Positions 49,585-60,671 are shown, counted from the stretch's first letter. The stretch: 64,000 bases of DNA from Botryotinia globosa (GCA_014898425.1 RCSZ01000003.1:1798001-1862000); one strand, 5' to 3'. Notes: generated from the sequence alone by a model not told the origin. Made by a program: numbers and translations.

Positions 49585-50091
49585 ATGATGTTATGATTCA
49601 GTTGATCGTCATGGGCTTTAAGTTTTTGGCAGCAAGGCTATTTAGCTGGTTTGCTTCTATTAATCGCATTTCATTTCATCTATCATATCAATTACAGTCC
49701 CATAATATTTCAATTTATCCCACGTACGTATTAACTTCATCATGTATGACTTAAGGTGTTGAAGAATAGCCCACGCAATAATGCCATGTCATTCAACATT
49801 GATTGATACCCAAAGGTCTAAACACCAAACTGAAATGAATAAAGTTGATTCATTACATCTCAACTCTGTGTTCATCATGATTCATAGCATAGAATTCGAA
49901 CTAGAAACCAATCTCCATATGTTTTACATTCATCAATCGAGGTACGTCGAATAAGAAATCATGTTTAAGAAAAGCTATCTAGCCTTACATTGGTATAGCA
50001 ATGAAGTTGGAGTATGCAACTCATATGTCATGTTAGCATCATTTTGTAGTAATTATTGAACAGAATACACCCCCTGAGAAGACCTCCCTGC
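49585..50091. other. Intergenic region between convergent genes
   Basis: AT-rich 3-prime flank; nothing else seen. Confidence 0.5.
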
Positions 50092-51831
50092 CTATCTCGC
50101 AATTCTCTCCTCCCCCTCTCCCATCCCAAAATCTTTCAAAAACCTCCCCCAAACAGCCCCCTTCCCACTCTCTCCCACCGCCACACTCCACAAAACTCTC
50201 GCAGCACCATCCTCCCATCCAATTGGACATCCATCCCACCCACCATTCCTCTTCCTATTCTCAATCACTTCTTTGGCCGCGCTCAAATACCCAGGATCCA
50301 CACTATTCATGGCGACTTTTCGATCTCGCCATGCTGCTGCTGCTTCGGTTTCCGTAAGCATATTGAGTGCGGCTTTCGCAAGATTTGTGTGGACGTGATA
50401 TCCATTTTTGTGACGGTTAGTGGGTGTAGGTTCAAATACTCCCTCGCGAGCTGAGACGTTGATTATGTGGGCTAGTGGCTTGGCGGGTCGACCATTAGTT
50501 GCTGGATGTGGACGGGGAGTACCCATGAGAGGAAGAAGTTCGCGGATCAGGATTAGAGGGACGAATGTATTGACTGAATGCGCGGAAATGACGTCTTCAT
50601 AAGGTATTTCGTATAAGCTTTGAACCCAAGAGGTCTTGGGTTGTTCCATCATTGTTGAGATTGAAGTGGTGTTTTCTGTTCGTCCGATTACTCCGGCTTC
50701 CTCGGTGGGTATCTCGCTCAGACGCTTTTGTTCTGTATCAAAAGCTAAAAGGTTTAAGCTCTGAACACCTCCTCTGATACGAGCGTTATAGTTGGTATCA
50801 AGAATTAGATTGTCATGGTTATTATCCTCAAGTCGTAGCTGATCCTCCAATTCAATGGCTCGTCTTTCTTCTTTCACTGAGTCTGTCCAAGTTTGAGCTG
50901 CGTTGTTTATAAGAATGTCAAGTCTTGGTGTATTTTCTATACTCCAGTTTCTCAGTATCTGCTTAATCCCCGCGACCAAGTTGAAAACGTCGTTTGCTGC
51001 TCTGAAGTCAGCTCCTAGGATCCTCAACCGCTTGACCCATTTGTCTGAGTCGCTTTCGGCCAAATATCTCACTGCTGCGTCTCGTGGATATCTAGAGGAT
51101 ACTATTACTTGAGCACCGCATCTGAGTAGTCGTAATGCGGTATAGAAGCCAAGGTTGATTCGACCCCCTGTTACCAATGCTGTTTTACCATCCAGATTCA
51201 GAGCTTCAGGCAGTGAAAGATTGCTTGATGCGAGATTGAAACCTCCGCAGGGTTTGCAAAGAGCGGGATATTGAGGATGAGGACTCGTAATGAGAAAGTG
51301 ACAGAGATAGCATTTCCTTTCTTTTCTTTTTTCTCTTGTTGCGCCTTCGCTTGCCCTGGAAAATGGGCTCCGCAGACGCTGATTTAACACCTGCACTACA
51401 TTGTTCAAGGGCATTTTTCCATCAATACGAATACCATCCTGACTCTTGACATAGAAACCAAGTACTCTAAGTGCAGTCTCAACATCTTCTATCGAAGGTG
51501 GATTCTCAGCAGCACCTCCTAGAGCACCTGGGAGACTTCCATGCCTAGATTGCGGGCTCATTTGATGTAGGTAAGCTTGAACTCCCTGTATTATGCCAGT
51601 ATACGAAGCTGCTCCTATAGAATATGAGTACCGAGCCGGCGCATTTTTAGGATACAGCTCTTTTGCTATTTTTTCACCCAAGGGAGATTCGACGTGGGGA
51701 AGGTAGAGGGCCAAAAGACTAGGAAACCCCCGTGTTTGGCATAACTCTTGATCCTGTCGAAGTTGTTGGGCTATCGAAGAAGGGGTATGGTTCTTGATAA
51801 AGTCCTGGCATGATTCTTCGGTGTTCAACAT
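50092..51831 (-). CDS. Atypical short-chain dehydrogenase/reductase with CxxC-CxxC insertion
   Basis: An intronless gene of 579 residues, about twice the size of a classical SDR. Residues 1-160 are an extra N-terminal region. Residues 174-195 hold CYLC and CKPC (CxxC-x14-CxxC), a likely zinc knuckle. The Rossmann part starts at about 213 with GKTALVTGGRINLGFYTA, a TGxxxxxG dinucleotide loop close to the SDR type, followed by LDILINNAAQ (305-313) and INVSARE with the usual Ser at 460. At the YxxxK site the sequence is HTNLAKAALN (481-490). K486 is present but Thr482 stands where the catalytic Tyr should be. PGYLSA follows, as in SDRs. It may still bind NAD(P) but act as a non-catalytic or altered enzyme. 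The start ATG 51831 is the first in this long frame. The lack of introns is unlike most neighbours. Confidence 0.87.
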   Translation of the reverse strand: MLNTEESCQDFIKNHTPSSIAQQLRQDQELCQTRGFPSLLALYLPHVESPLGEKIAKELYPKNAPARYSYSIGAASYTGIIQGVQAYLHQMSPQSRHGSLPGALGGAAENPPSIEDVETALRVLGFYVKSQDGIRIDGKMPLNNVVQVLNQRLRSPFSRASEGATREKRKERKCYLCHFLITSPHPQYPALCKPCGGFNLASSNLSLPEALNLDGKTALVTGGRINLGFYTALRLLRCGAQVIVSSRYPRDAAVRYLAESDSDKWVKRLRILGADFRAANDVFNLVAGIKQILRNWSIENTPRLDILINNAAQTWTDSVKEERRAIELEDQLRLEDNNHDNLILDTNYNARIRGGVQSLNLLAFDTEQKRLSEIPTEEAGVIGRTENTTSISTMMEQPKTSWVQSLYEIPYEDVISAHSVNTFVPLILIRELLPLMGTPRPHPATNGRPAKPLAHIINVSAREGVFEPTPTNRHKNGYHVHTNLAKAALNMLTETEAAAAWRDRKVAMNSVDPGYLSAAKEVIENRKRNGGWDGCPIGWEDGAARVLWSVAVGESGKGAVWGRFLKDFGMGEGEERIAR

Positions 51832-52138
51832 AGCTACCAGAATAATTCACGGCGAGATATTTTGTGACTGCTTTTTTGTTTTATCCTTTGAATTACTCAT
51901 CGAGCCCTATAGGTGGGGGTTTTTAAGCTTATTTGCGGCGCAGATGATGGGCCATTTCAGGGGTTTAGCGGGCCAAGCCCACTTATGCACCACCGTGCTG
52001 AGCCCTGTAAATAAGCAGAAATCCTTCAAATTCGTGAGTCATTCGAATTCTGCACAAAGGACAACAAAACCGCAGTATTACCCTCAAATGTAGTGGTTCT
52101 ATTCCAAGCCGATAATATTCTTCCAAGTTTGGTACACA
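51832..52138. promoter_or_regulatory. Short divergent intergenic region between SDR and F-box genes
   Basis: 307 bp separate two start codons that point apart, so both promoters must lie here. No specific site was identified. Confidence 0.45.
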
Positions 52139-53395
52139 ATGGACTCCAATATTTGGTCGATTCCATGGCCACGCGAACTTCCAGTCGTGGTTCGGTGCTT
52201 GCAAAAGTTACCGCGAGAAATAGTTCATCAAGTTTTGGGCGATTTGCCAGTCATTAAGATACTATCGATTCTTTCTTGGAAATTACCATACCTCAATGAA
52301 TGCGTTCTTTCTCATAGAGTATATGGGCGATTATTCACTTCACAAGGCGAAATATCGCATGCTTTGAACTATTACCCACTCTACCGCGAGATATGCTGGT
52401 TTTATCGCTGGCCTCCTGCAGATGCAGACTCTGTGTTTGCGAAGCTAGGCCAGACGCTCTTGAGTAACCTGATAATCGTGAATCACCTGGTCTTCCAAAT
52501 GAAACGCATGATCAAAGTTGGCTTGAACTTAAACAATCATGATTTCGATCTTCTCGTCAAGTATGGAAGGCCTTGTCCACGCAATACAGACATCAGGTTT
52601 GATGGCAATGAATCTTTCCCCAATTTGAAATATTGCTGGGACTATTGGAATTGGATCAAGCATGCCAAGATGAAGCTCAACAAACGGAAATCCGACCAAA
52701 TAGAATTCTCAGCATATTTGATTGAGACATATCCACGAATTCTTAAGAGACCGCTTGATCCATCGCAGGGGGCTCCTCGGCCCAACACTACTCATACTGT
52801 GGTTATGCTTGAGAGAAAAGCGATGAAAACTCTTAAGAGCAGAAATCTATCCCATTATTGGGATAGTAACCAAGGCTTTTATAACCCGGGCAGATATGTG
52901 ATTGAACTAGTACCATATGATCGATACCTTCGGTCATTACTTGAAACATTAGACAAATATCCACTCGATGTCAAAGTCAATGGTCTTCAAGAAACTCTAT
53001 CCAAGGTCTCATTACATAATGGTGGCCAAGAAACGAACCTAGAAGATACCGAGTTAGCTACTATTTCTGAAAGAGATTCTATTGATTTCAAGTACCCAGA
53101 AAACATTACTGCTAGTTTAAGGGTAGTATTGAAAGGCTTGATGTATATATACACAGAGCCGCCATTGACCATACCTCGCATTCAATGGGAATCAGTCAGA
53201 GATGAAGATTCTTCAGAGAAGTGGCCAAGATTCTTCGTTGATAAAGGAAGATACGAACATCCACACTTCCAGTATCCATGTGCAAATAAGAAAACAAACC
53301 CTTACGACGAAAGAGAGTATGACTGGCTAGCAGCTTTTGTCGAAGTAGTCACGTGGATAGAGTTGAATATTGAACCAGTGAAGGAAGATTTTTGA
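52139..53395 (+). CDS. F-box-like hypothetical protein
   Basis: A single exon of 418 residues. Residues 21-60 (LQKLPREIVHQVLGDLPVIK, ILSILSWKLPYLNECVLSH) fit the F-box pattern LPxEIxxxILxxLPxxxLLxL, normally used to dock on Skp1 in SCF ubiquitin ligases. No WD40 or LRR repeats follow. The rest is a unique region rich in aromatic residues (YYPLYREICWFYRWPP, YCWDYWNWIKHAK). A role as substrate adaptor is inference. It sits among 2EXR genes, which share a similar short N-terminal motif. Start: ATG 52139, first in frame. Confidence 0.8.
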   Translation: MDSNIWSIPWPRELPVVVRCLQKLPREIVHQVLGDLPVIKILSILSWKLPYLNECVLSHRVYGRLFTSQGEISHALNYYPLYREICWFYRWPPADADSVFAKLGQTLLSNLIIVNHLVFQMKRMIKVGLNLNNHDFDLLVKYGRPCPRNTDIRFDGNESFPNLKYCWDYWNWIKHAKMKLNKRKSDQIEFSAYLIETYPRILKRPLDPSQGAPRPNTTHTVVMLERKAMKTLKSRNLSHYWDSNQGFYNPGRYVIELVPYDRYLRSLLETLDKYPLDVKVNGLQETLSKVSLHNGGQETNLEDTELATISERDSIDFKYPENITASLRVVLKGLMYIYTEPPLTIPRIQWESVRDEDSSEKWPRFFVDKGRYEHPHFQYPCANKKTNPYDEREYDWLAAFVEVVTWIELNIEPVKEDF

Positions 53396-54036
53396 ATATT
53401 CACTGATTTGGAATCTACATATTGCTCATGGCAGTCAGTCTAGTTATAGATCTGCTTGGGAAAAATCTTAATTATGATTTTGGAAAGGTGTTCTGGTTGG
53501 ATTGTCAGATTCATTGAACAATAACCCTGAAAGGACATGGTCACAGAAGAGAGAGCAGTTAGAAATTAGACATATGCTGCCTATCATTTGGTCTAATTTC
53601 GAAGTTGAATGTTCACCGCATCATGTTGTCCCACTAAGCACATGTGTCAAAAAACCCCAGATAGATTGGTATTGTTGATCAGATTGATTTGATTTGATGT
53701 GATCTAGAAGTTAAGCTCACTATGTAAGAAGGGTTTCTATTCTACCATCTGACACAACCTTCAAAAATTGCCGACTCTGTTGGAAAGTAAAGCCGACCTG
53801 TAAATTGCTGGCAGAATGAATGGTAGACACAATGGCAATGTTGAGGTCTTTTTTAGAGCTACCGTAGCATTGGTTTCTAGGGAAAAGATTTCTTTCGCGT
53901 TCGTTCTGTATCTTATATATCCAAAGTTCTTGTTCTCTCCTCGTATTCGATTAGATTTTTCGATGGCATTAAATTCCACCCAAAGCCTCCCTGAGTTTTA
54001 TCATTGAGAGACTGAATTAAAAGGTAGCATTGGCCG
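53396..54036. other. Intergenic region between convergent genes
   Basis: AT-rich 3-prime flanks; no supported gene or repeat. Confidence 0.5.
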
Positions 54037-54960
54037 TTATAAGGCGGATGACGGAGTCTGAACCGAGATCTCGAATTCTACCACAGGCGTTGGACAAGCA
54101 GGGTTCTTTTCGTTCTCCTTTTGAAGTGCACTCTGCATTTCTTCGATACAAACGTTCTGTTCCTTCCTACAACCAAATGCTTCCAAGATATCTTGAGGAA
54201 TATCTATTGTGGGTGTTGTGAGGATGAATTTCTTTAGATTCGGCATCAACGTGACCGCACGGTGGCCCAAGAATTCTAATCCATCGTGACAATTCCAATG
54301 TGAATACTTGACGGTTCTAACTTCATTGAATAGGTTGCACATACAAGTTCCAACTGATCGTCCAGAATTAATATCGTAGTAATACAGAAGGATGTCATTA
54401 AGTTGCCAATAATTTCTCGAGAACTTCATGCTACTGCAGTCAAAGATGTCTTTATCAGAATTGACGAAGAAAGTTCGAAACAAGCCAACTTGAGCGGAAT
54501 CCAAATTACCAAAATGTAGACGTATTTTCTTGTAATATTTTTCAGCCTCTTGACGGCTTTCATGGTTGACAAACAAGACTGATGGTGTTGGAGCACCCAA
54601 ATCGAAAGATATATCCGTTGGGTGAGTGGTTATTTCGAGTAGGCGCTCCTGTGAACAAGCTAGACCCCAAATCACCAGCCTTAATTCGATGGCAAACCGC
54701 GGAAATGGTTCGAATGTACAAGATGCTTTTCTTGATATAGTGTCCGAGCTGGTGGTCTCACTCTCAGGGAATAATTCGGGTGTGCTAGCTACTTGTTGTA
54801 TGTCGGTCGCAGGAGTTGTCTTGCCCACGTTGGTGCACGAATCGGATTCGTTGGTTTCTTGTTGTAAATTGCAAATGGCCAATTTTTCAACACCGGAAAC
54901 CGAGCTATTGAATGCCCCATCCGTCATTCCATCGGTATTGGACATCGTATTCGGTAACAT
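54037..54960 (-). CDS. 2EXR-domain hypothetical protein
   Basis: A single exon of 307 residues from ATG 54960; the frame stays open about 80 bases further up but without an ATG. The 2EXR core is at about 83-112 (FEPFPRFAIELRLVIWGLAC) and the second conserved block at 127-143 (SVLFVNHESRQEAEKYYKK) carries the HESR signature of this family. The first ~80 residues are Ser/Thr-rich and disordered. The C-terminal part contains LMPNLKKFIL, also common in 2EXR proteins. No enzyme motif is present. With the genes at 45299, 48137 and 52139 it forms a local cluster. Confidence 0.85.
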   Translation of the reverse strand: MLPNTMSNTDGMTDGAFNSSVSGVEKLAICNLQQETNESDSCTNVGKTTPATDIQQVASTPELFPESETTSSDTISRKASCTFEPFPRFAIELRLVIWGLACSQERLLEITTHPTDISFDLGAPTPSVLFVNHESRQEAEKYYKKIRLHFGNLDSAQVGLFRTFFVNSDKDIFDCSSMKFSRNYWQLNDILLYYYDINSGRSVGTCMCNLFNEVRTVKYSHWNCHDGLEFLGHRAVTLMPNLKKFILTTPTIDIPQDILEAFGCRKEQNVCIEEMQSALQKENEKNPACPTPVVEFEISVQTPSSAL

Positions 54961-55495
54961 CTTTTCAAGTAAGCTACTGCTAAGGTTGGAAATGAAGATA
55001 TGATACCTGAAAGGACCTGAAAGGGAGACAGATATCGACAAAAAGGAGATGGTGAGAATGCTGTTGTATTCATTTTAGGATTTAAGCTGAGGTTGATGAA
55101 GCAGGTAAAGAGATGGGCCAAGAGTTCGGTTATCAGAGAGACACAGGCTAATGAAGTTGTTCACTTGAACTGACCATAGTATTCACCTGAGTTTTGGATT
55201 TGCATATTGCATATTGGTATAGATTACAATATGGCCATCATAACATGCTCTTTAGAAATTCCCTAGCTGATTCTAGAAGGCGCTGCCGTATGGAACCCAA
55301 GACATGGAATGTTGCAACAGAACAATGAAATTCTGAAAACACTTTGGATTTTGTAACGTCGCATCTATATTCTTTCATTAACCCAGACTATTTAAATAGC
55401 AAAATCTCTGTTACCAAGATGATGCAACCAACATCCCACACAATCACTTTCGAAGCATCGCACAGTAGGCCTGGGGCTACCTTGTCATTTCGAAG
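54961..55495. other. Intergenic divergent region
   Basis: 535 bp between the 2EXR start and a small plus-strand frame. No site recognised. Confidence 0.4.
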
Positions 55496-55867
55496 ATGCC
55501 GTACCTAGCACTCACGTCTATCGATCCATTTGGAATACTTTCCACCAGCCAAAAGTCTACACCACTACCTTCTCATGCCCATGACTCACCTCGCGAACTA
55601 TCTCAGCAAACTTGGAGTTTGAAAGAATGGATTTCCTATCCATTCACTGTTTTCAACAACCGAGAGGAGTTTGACGAAAAAATCGGAGAAATACTAGTGC
55701 AAGGGTCCATGGTGACCATCTGTGAAATTTGGACTGATGCTAGACTATTGACTAGAATGTCTGCTTTACAAAGTTTGTCGATTCTAGGGGAAAGCAAAAG
55801 TGCTTTGAAGAATTGGCTGGGACCTGAGAGATGGAGGGTGCATCGATTTAAAAAGAAGACAGAATGA
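55496..55867 (+). CDS. Small hypothetical protein (123 aa)
   Basis: An open frame from ATG 55496 to TGA 55867 with ordinary, non-repetitive composition. Residues about 42-123 look structured (SLKEWISYPFTVFNNREEFD, then IWTDARLLTRMSALQSL and a basic C-terminus WRVHRFKKKTE). No signal peptide, domain or splice site was recognised. It may be a lineage-specific gene or chance; it is kept because of its length and amino-acid balance. Confidence 0.4.
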   Translation: MPYLALTSIDPFGILSTSQKSTPLPSHAHDSPRELSQQTWSLKEWISYPFTVFNNREEFDEKIGEILVQGSMVTICEIWTDARLLTRMSALQSLSILGESKSALKNWLGPERWRVHRFKKKTE

Positions 55868-56198
55868 TACTTGTTGTAGAACAATCTTTGAAACATTAAC
55901 TTCTTTAAAGATGCCCAATGTGTGAGACTGATTTTAAGTGATGATATTTCGGTAAAATACTAAATAATAAACTACAAACATAACCCATCCACTTTGAATG
56001 GCTTCCGAAAAAGCGCTGGTATCTTTTAAAACAATGGTATCTTAGCTGAACCCCATCCGCATTAAATACACCAACACCTGGCGTACGCCGTGAACTCCAA
56101 TCTCAATAGTAACGCCAATCATCTAAACAAACAGGTAATAATACAATCAAGAATGGAATTCGTAACGATGTTTTCTTTCATGTGCTACATCTCCACAT
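55868..56198. other. Intergenic region between convergent genes
   Basis: 331 bp of 3-prime flank with nothing recognised. Confidence 0.45.
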
Positions 56199-57483
56199 CT
56201 ATGCCATAGAATCCTCTGTACGGATCCTCATACTGTGGATTTCTATGTCTGTTGTCCGCTGTATATATTTATCACCATGCATAGGTTGTGGATAAACATG
56301 ATCAGTCGAACTGTTCGTATCCAAGCTTTGTTTCATATAAGACATTCGACTTTTTCTTCGAGTTGGCAGTGAGCTGAGATGACTGTTGTAACTGTTGTCG
56401 GGACTGCCGTATGATCCAGGATTCTTGCCGCTGACAAATCGATCCCAGTATGGTTTTAGTGGAGGAATACTTCCACAAACGATAATAACGAAAAGTTCCG
56501 AACCGCTCCATACGAGCAAATCGTAAGTTTTCCCTGGTTGCTGTTAGTGATTTGTTGTGTTACTGCCGACATGTATTTGGTAAGCTTACAAGTAAGATCG
56601 GAGTGGGCGTTAAGTGATCCCAAGAATGTTGTTTTAACGATACAGCAAACAGCAGCACTGGCATCGTTAGCGCTTACTCTCTCAAATGAGGGAGGGCAAC
56701 TCACATAAGTCCAAGGCCCAAAAGTATGGTCAAGTTGACACGCTTTTTCATATCCATGTTGAGATTCATGATGACACTAGCAGGTACAAGCGCGAGTACA
56801 ACATCTGCGAGGCAATTCTCAGCTAATACACCTCGTTAGTAAGTTTCATTTCGTCAACATAGAAGACATTGCAATACCAACCTGCAGTAAATATGGCGAA
56901 TCTAGATTGAACACTAGGATGCCAGCACGTGTGTGCAATACTAGAGTCCCATAATGCTTTAGGTGGGCTGCATTGCACGTAGGTGAAGATACAATCTAGT
57001 CCATTGATGAGAGCCGTGAGCCCCATAGCTCCATAGACAAGCCATTTGCGCCAAGCGGTTGTATCACCACTCATGATTCGAAGCACGAGAAATCCTACTG
57101 CAGCTTTGCCAGTGATGAAGGCGAAGACAATGACTACTTGGATTATGTAGTTGAACTTTGCGGCTTTCATTGTTTGCTCTAAATCGAGGTAATATAAATG
57201 TCGAAATCCTCCAAGTTTCCATTCATATGTCATGAGACCGCCATATGTTATAAAAAGACACTATCATGAAGTTGGAACAATATCATATGAATTTTGAAAG
57301 AGATAGACGTACCAAAGTGACAAGCATGATCCAATCATCCCTCCCGAGACCTTTGATCATGATTCTGGCATAAAATCTTGCCATGACAATCACGAAAGCA
57401 AACGCAATCTGGGTCAAAACGATTATAGAAGCCGTTATTCCCCTATCAACATCTCCACCTGCTGGTACTTCGGTGCCGGGCAT
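56199..57483 (-). CDS. Seven-transmembrane rhodopsin-domain protein (fungal SAT4/PTH11-related family)
   Basis: Five exons on the minus strand, 57483-57313, 57260-56882, 56822-56705, 56657-56590 and 56533-56199, encode 356 residues. Seven hydrophobic helices can be followed, from ITASIIVLTQIAFAFVIVMA to LLVWSGSELFVIIVCGSIPP. Family marks: RFYARIMIKGLGRDDWIM after TM1, a QCSPPKALWD loop with conserved Cys, ENCLADVVLALVPASVIMNL, and GSLNAHSDLTWKTYDLLVWSGSE. These are the conserved blocks of the fungal rhodopsin domain of integral membrane proteins. No CFEM domain precedes it. Related proteins, such as Pth11, act as surface sensors, but most are uncharacterised. The C-terminal ~80 residues are a cytosolic Ser/Tyr-rich tail. 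All four introns are 47-59 nt and in phase. Confidence 0.9.
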
Positions 57484-59287
57484 ATTGACGGAACTGATGT
57501 ATAGGTTGATATAAACTCGAGATGAAACAATTGAGCGTCAAACAGCAGATCAAACAAATTTAATCAAAAGCAACCCCAACGATCATGATTCATGTTCGAT
57601 GCTAATGGGATAGATGATCTATTAAACTACTTGAGCATCTTTCTTGGTTGAACCCCCGCAATGATATTGATATCCTATCGTAAGCACTGCCATGACCTAC
57701 AGCCAATCCACTTTTGTACTGGCGTCGCATGGTGACAAGGGTATAAGAAAATCATATGAAGGATTTCCGCACAATCACTTTCACTGATAAATTCCATTCC
57801 TGGAGCCTAGAACCGCGGCAACAAGCGAATTGAAAGGGGGGGTTGCAATTGCTGTGCTGGCAAACCGATACACGACATGCCGTGTCTACTAGCTCTCTGC
57901 CGGCGTTGTTCTTTGCGTTGTTCTCTCTCTGAGGGAAAAATACATACTTACTGCTTAGACTCGGGCCCATGATACAATTGACTTTGTACTGGAATATTCC
58001 GTGCGCCTCAGCTCAGCCGTTGTTACATTGTCAATAAGACTGAAATGCGCACGGTTGACTTGATAGGTGATTGCTCGTAAATCTACGTAAAGGAGCTACA
58101 AAAGCAAGTATAGATAGATAATGTGTGACTGAAAGTCCGAAAGAAGAAGCCGAAGCCGAAGAGTGATATCAAGCACGGGGATTGTCCTGTGTTTAGTATC
58201 CTAAATTCCTTCCAAAGTCCTGATCGGATTACGTACTCAAGCATAAATATATATTCCCAGAATTTAGTGACCGTCGTAACGCTGTGGAAATTATTTCTCG
58301 CTGTCACAGCTCGATCTGACTGTTCAATACTTTGTAAATGATGTAGTATCACTGGCAATTGCACAAGATTGTGAAAGGATCTTGTTAGGGCCTTGCTCCA
58401 TGTCCATAGAAAGCATGAAATTCCGACAATATGTAACCCTAAAATAGAACTGTACGACTCAGCCAATGTCGTGTGAAAATCCCCTATTGCCATGCATCGC
58501 TTCTGCCTACCCATGCAGCAGGGCGCCCTAATATGGACCAAATCAAGATTGAAACGTGGGGGCTTCCCAGTATGCAAATTGACCAGAATGTCATAAATGG
58601 GAGCTTTCGCATATAGCGCGGCTTCTAGATAGTATCACAACACACTATGAGATATATAACCTCGTCGGAAATCATGCTAATCAACCTCGCGGGCGTTACA
58701 ACTTTAGATCGCCGAGAAGCCCGTGGTCAGTGCTTACTGTCACTTACCGTATTCGTCACTACTACCCATCAATTGGAATCCGTGCATGGAAGCTTGGACG
58801 TGGGCCACCGTTAGACCTGTCATAGGTCACCTATGACAGGCCATTCGAGCCAGGGTTGTGGTAAAGGTTGCGAATACCCCGCTTAGCAGATGCCAGATTG
58901 TTCAAGAAGTAAGATAACCAGATTCCTGGGACATGTAGTAGTTATTGCCTTGCGCATTATGAATGTCTTAGATGGTACACATTAATAACTAGCGGGAATA
59001 GCACATTTTCACCGACCAGGAACGTCAAAGATTTGGCATCGGCTACGAAGCGCCCAATTTAGCACAGTCTTTAGCGACGTATTGAGTGGAATTCGCGGAG
59101 ATAATATATCTATCTACTAGACTATTGTCGAGATTTTGGACGAATGCAATCTCAAATTAATAAAGAGTCAATTGCAGATTGCAATTGACTCCGCTTAGGT
59201 AATTTGAAGCCTAGCTGTATTCTCATCACACCTTTTATTATTAACCCTAGATCTGGACCATGCTTTACGAACCCGAGAGCCTCGGAA
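57484..59287. other. Intergenic region with a perfect 11-bp-arm palindrome
   Basis: 1.8 kb. A 164-codon minus-strand frame at 58083-58577 has no domain and is not called. The palindrome at 58816-58840 is the only clear structure. Confidence 0.45.
58816..58840. repeat. 25-bp palindrome CCTGTCATAGG-TCA-CCTATGACAGG
   Basis: Two exact 11-bp arms around a TCA spacer. It could form a hairpin or be bound by a dimeric regulator. It lies about 1.3 kb before the rhodopsin-domain gene start and 450 bp after the methyltransferase stop. Confidence 0.85.
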
Positions 59288-60671
59288 TCAGACTGGAACC
59301 GCCACGATTATGCTATCTCCGAGAGAAGCGGTGTATTTGACGATTTTCTTTGCTTCAAGACCAACAGATGCTAAAAGTGCATGCCATTGTCCTTCGGTTC
59401 GCTCAGTTGATGCGAGCACAGTCATCATCACCAAGTCAATCTGGGTTGCATGCCAGTGAGCGCCCGTCTCGGGGATAACCATCTCGTCAATCAAAATGGC
59501 CGAATCTGGACCCATTGCATCTTTCAAATGCTTCAAAATGATACGGCATTTCTCATCGGGGTAGTCGTGAAGGATGTTGCGCATATAGTAGTATTTTGCA
59601 CCTGAAATGCTAGTCAGTATGCAACCACAGTTCCACTAGTAGGATTGTAACAGACCTGTGACTGTTTGGGGCGTGAAAAAGTCATGAACTTCGAGCTCCA
59701 CATCCTTCATTGGGAGTGCATTCTTAATAGAATGATCAAGCTCCTGTAAAATCACGCGACCAGGGACGCTGGGCTTCTCCATTCTCAACTCCAAACACTT
59801 ATGTCCAAAACCACCGCCGACATCAACAAAGACAGGCTCCTTAGGATTCCAGTGCCTGGTCTCTTCTTCGATTGGGTATTTAGAGAGCCAAGTTGGCATC
59901 TCGCCACGTTGGCCTACCATAAAATCGGCAAAGTAGTTGATTAGTCTAGGCTGTTCTTGAATCCAGTAGAAGTACGGGACTTCAGTTTTGAAGGCGATCT
60001 GGGCAGGTGCACAAGTGTTATCTGTGATGTTCTGATATTTTCTCTGAGCCAAATAGTCAGGCGTAGCTTGCAGTGTAGGCCCAAGTGAATAAAAGCTGTG
60101 AATTTCATAGTCAGCGATAGATGTACCAAAAAGTCTTCGAAACCATGAGAAGGGATCACTGACTAGTGGCCAACACCGCCTTTGTAGCCCTTTTGAGCCA
60201 AGGCTTCGGTAACCTTGCTGGCCTCAAAAGTGTTTTTGCCAGTCTCTCGAATCATTCTTACAGAGGCAAGGTATCGGAGTAAGCGAACTAGTTATACCGT
60301 GAGAGGGTGTCAAATTTGAAGCTGAGGATCGAACTCACCTAAGAAGGCTGGATCTGACTCGGTTTCTTTTGCCAGCTGCTCAACAGTCATTGGCTCCTTT
60401 TTTGCGACCATGATCTCGAAGAGCTTCATATCACAACCAATCTGAGCGCCGGTCAATTGAAATTGCTAACACAATTTGAGTTAGCAGAAGTCACATTTAT
60501 TATTGTAATCCGAATCAAAATAGGACATACCAGATACATGACACGCTGCATAGAGTCCCATGGAGTCTCCAATTCAATAGAAAGATCTCTAAGATCGTCG
60601 ATCATCTTCTTTCGTTCTGCTTCATCAGCGCTTGCAGCGGCGGCCTTCACGTGAGTGATAAGGTCATCCAT
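59288..60671 (-). CDS. SAM-dependent O-methyltransferase (COMT family 2)
   Basis: Five exons on the minus strand, 60671-60531, 60465-60339, 60287-60164, 60095-59656 and 59601-59288, give 381 residues. It transfers a methyl group from S-adenosylmethionine to a hydroxyl, usually of an aromatic or polyketide product. An N-terminal dimerisation/winged-helix part (QFQLTGAQIGCDMKLFEIM, TESDPAFLVRLLRYLASVRM) precedes the Rossmann part, with SAM motif VFVDVGGGFG ending at 228, ILQELDH and RNILHDY, whose H289 is the catalytic base position. TEGQWHALL near the end carries the partner Glu. A TAG seems to break the frame after GGVGH, but a 68-nt intron (GTCAGT at 60163 to ACAG at 60096) removes it and yields GGVGHYFYSLGPTLQA, a normal family sequence. 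No other biosynthetic enzyme lies nearby, so a gene cluster is not supported. Confidence 0.9.

Noticed and set aside
58083..58577. 164-codon frame, minus strand
   Set aside because: Composition and context do not support a protein; no domain or conserved block seen.
60100..60170. In-frame TAG that seemed to make the O-methyltransferase a pseudogene
   Set aside because: A GT-AG intron from 60163 to 60096 with matching phase removes the stop and restores the family sequence YFYSLGPTLQA.
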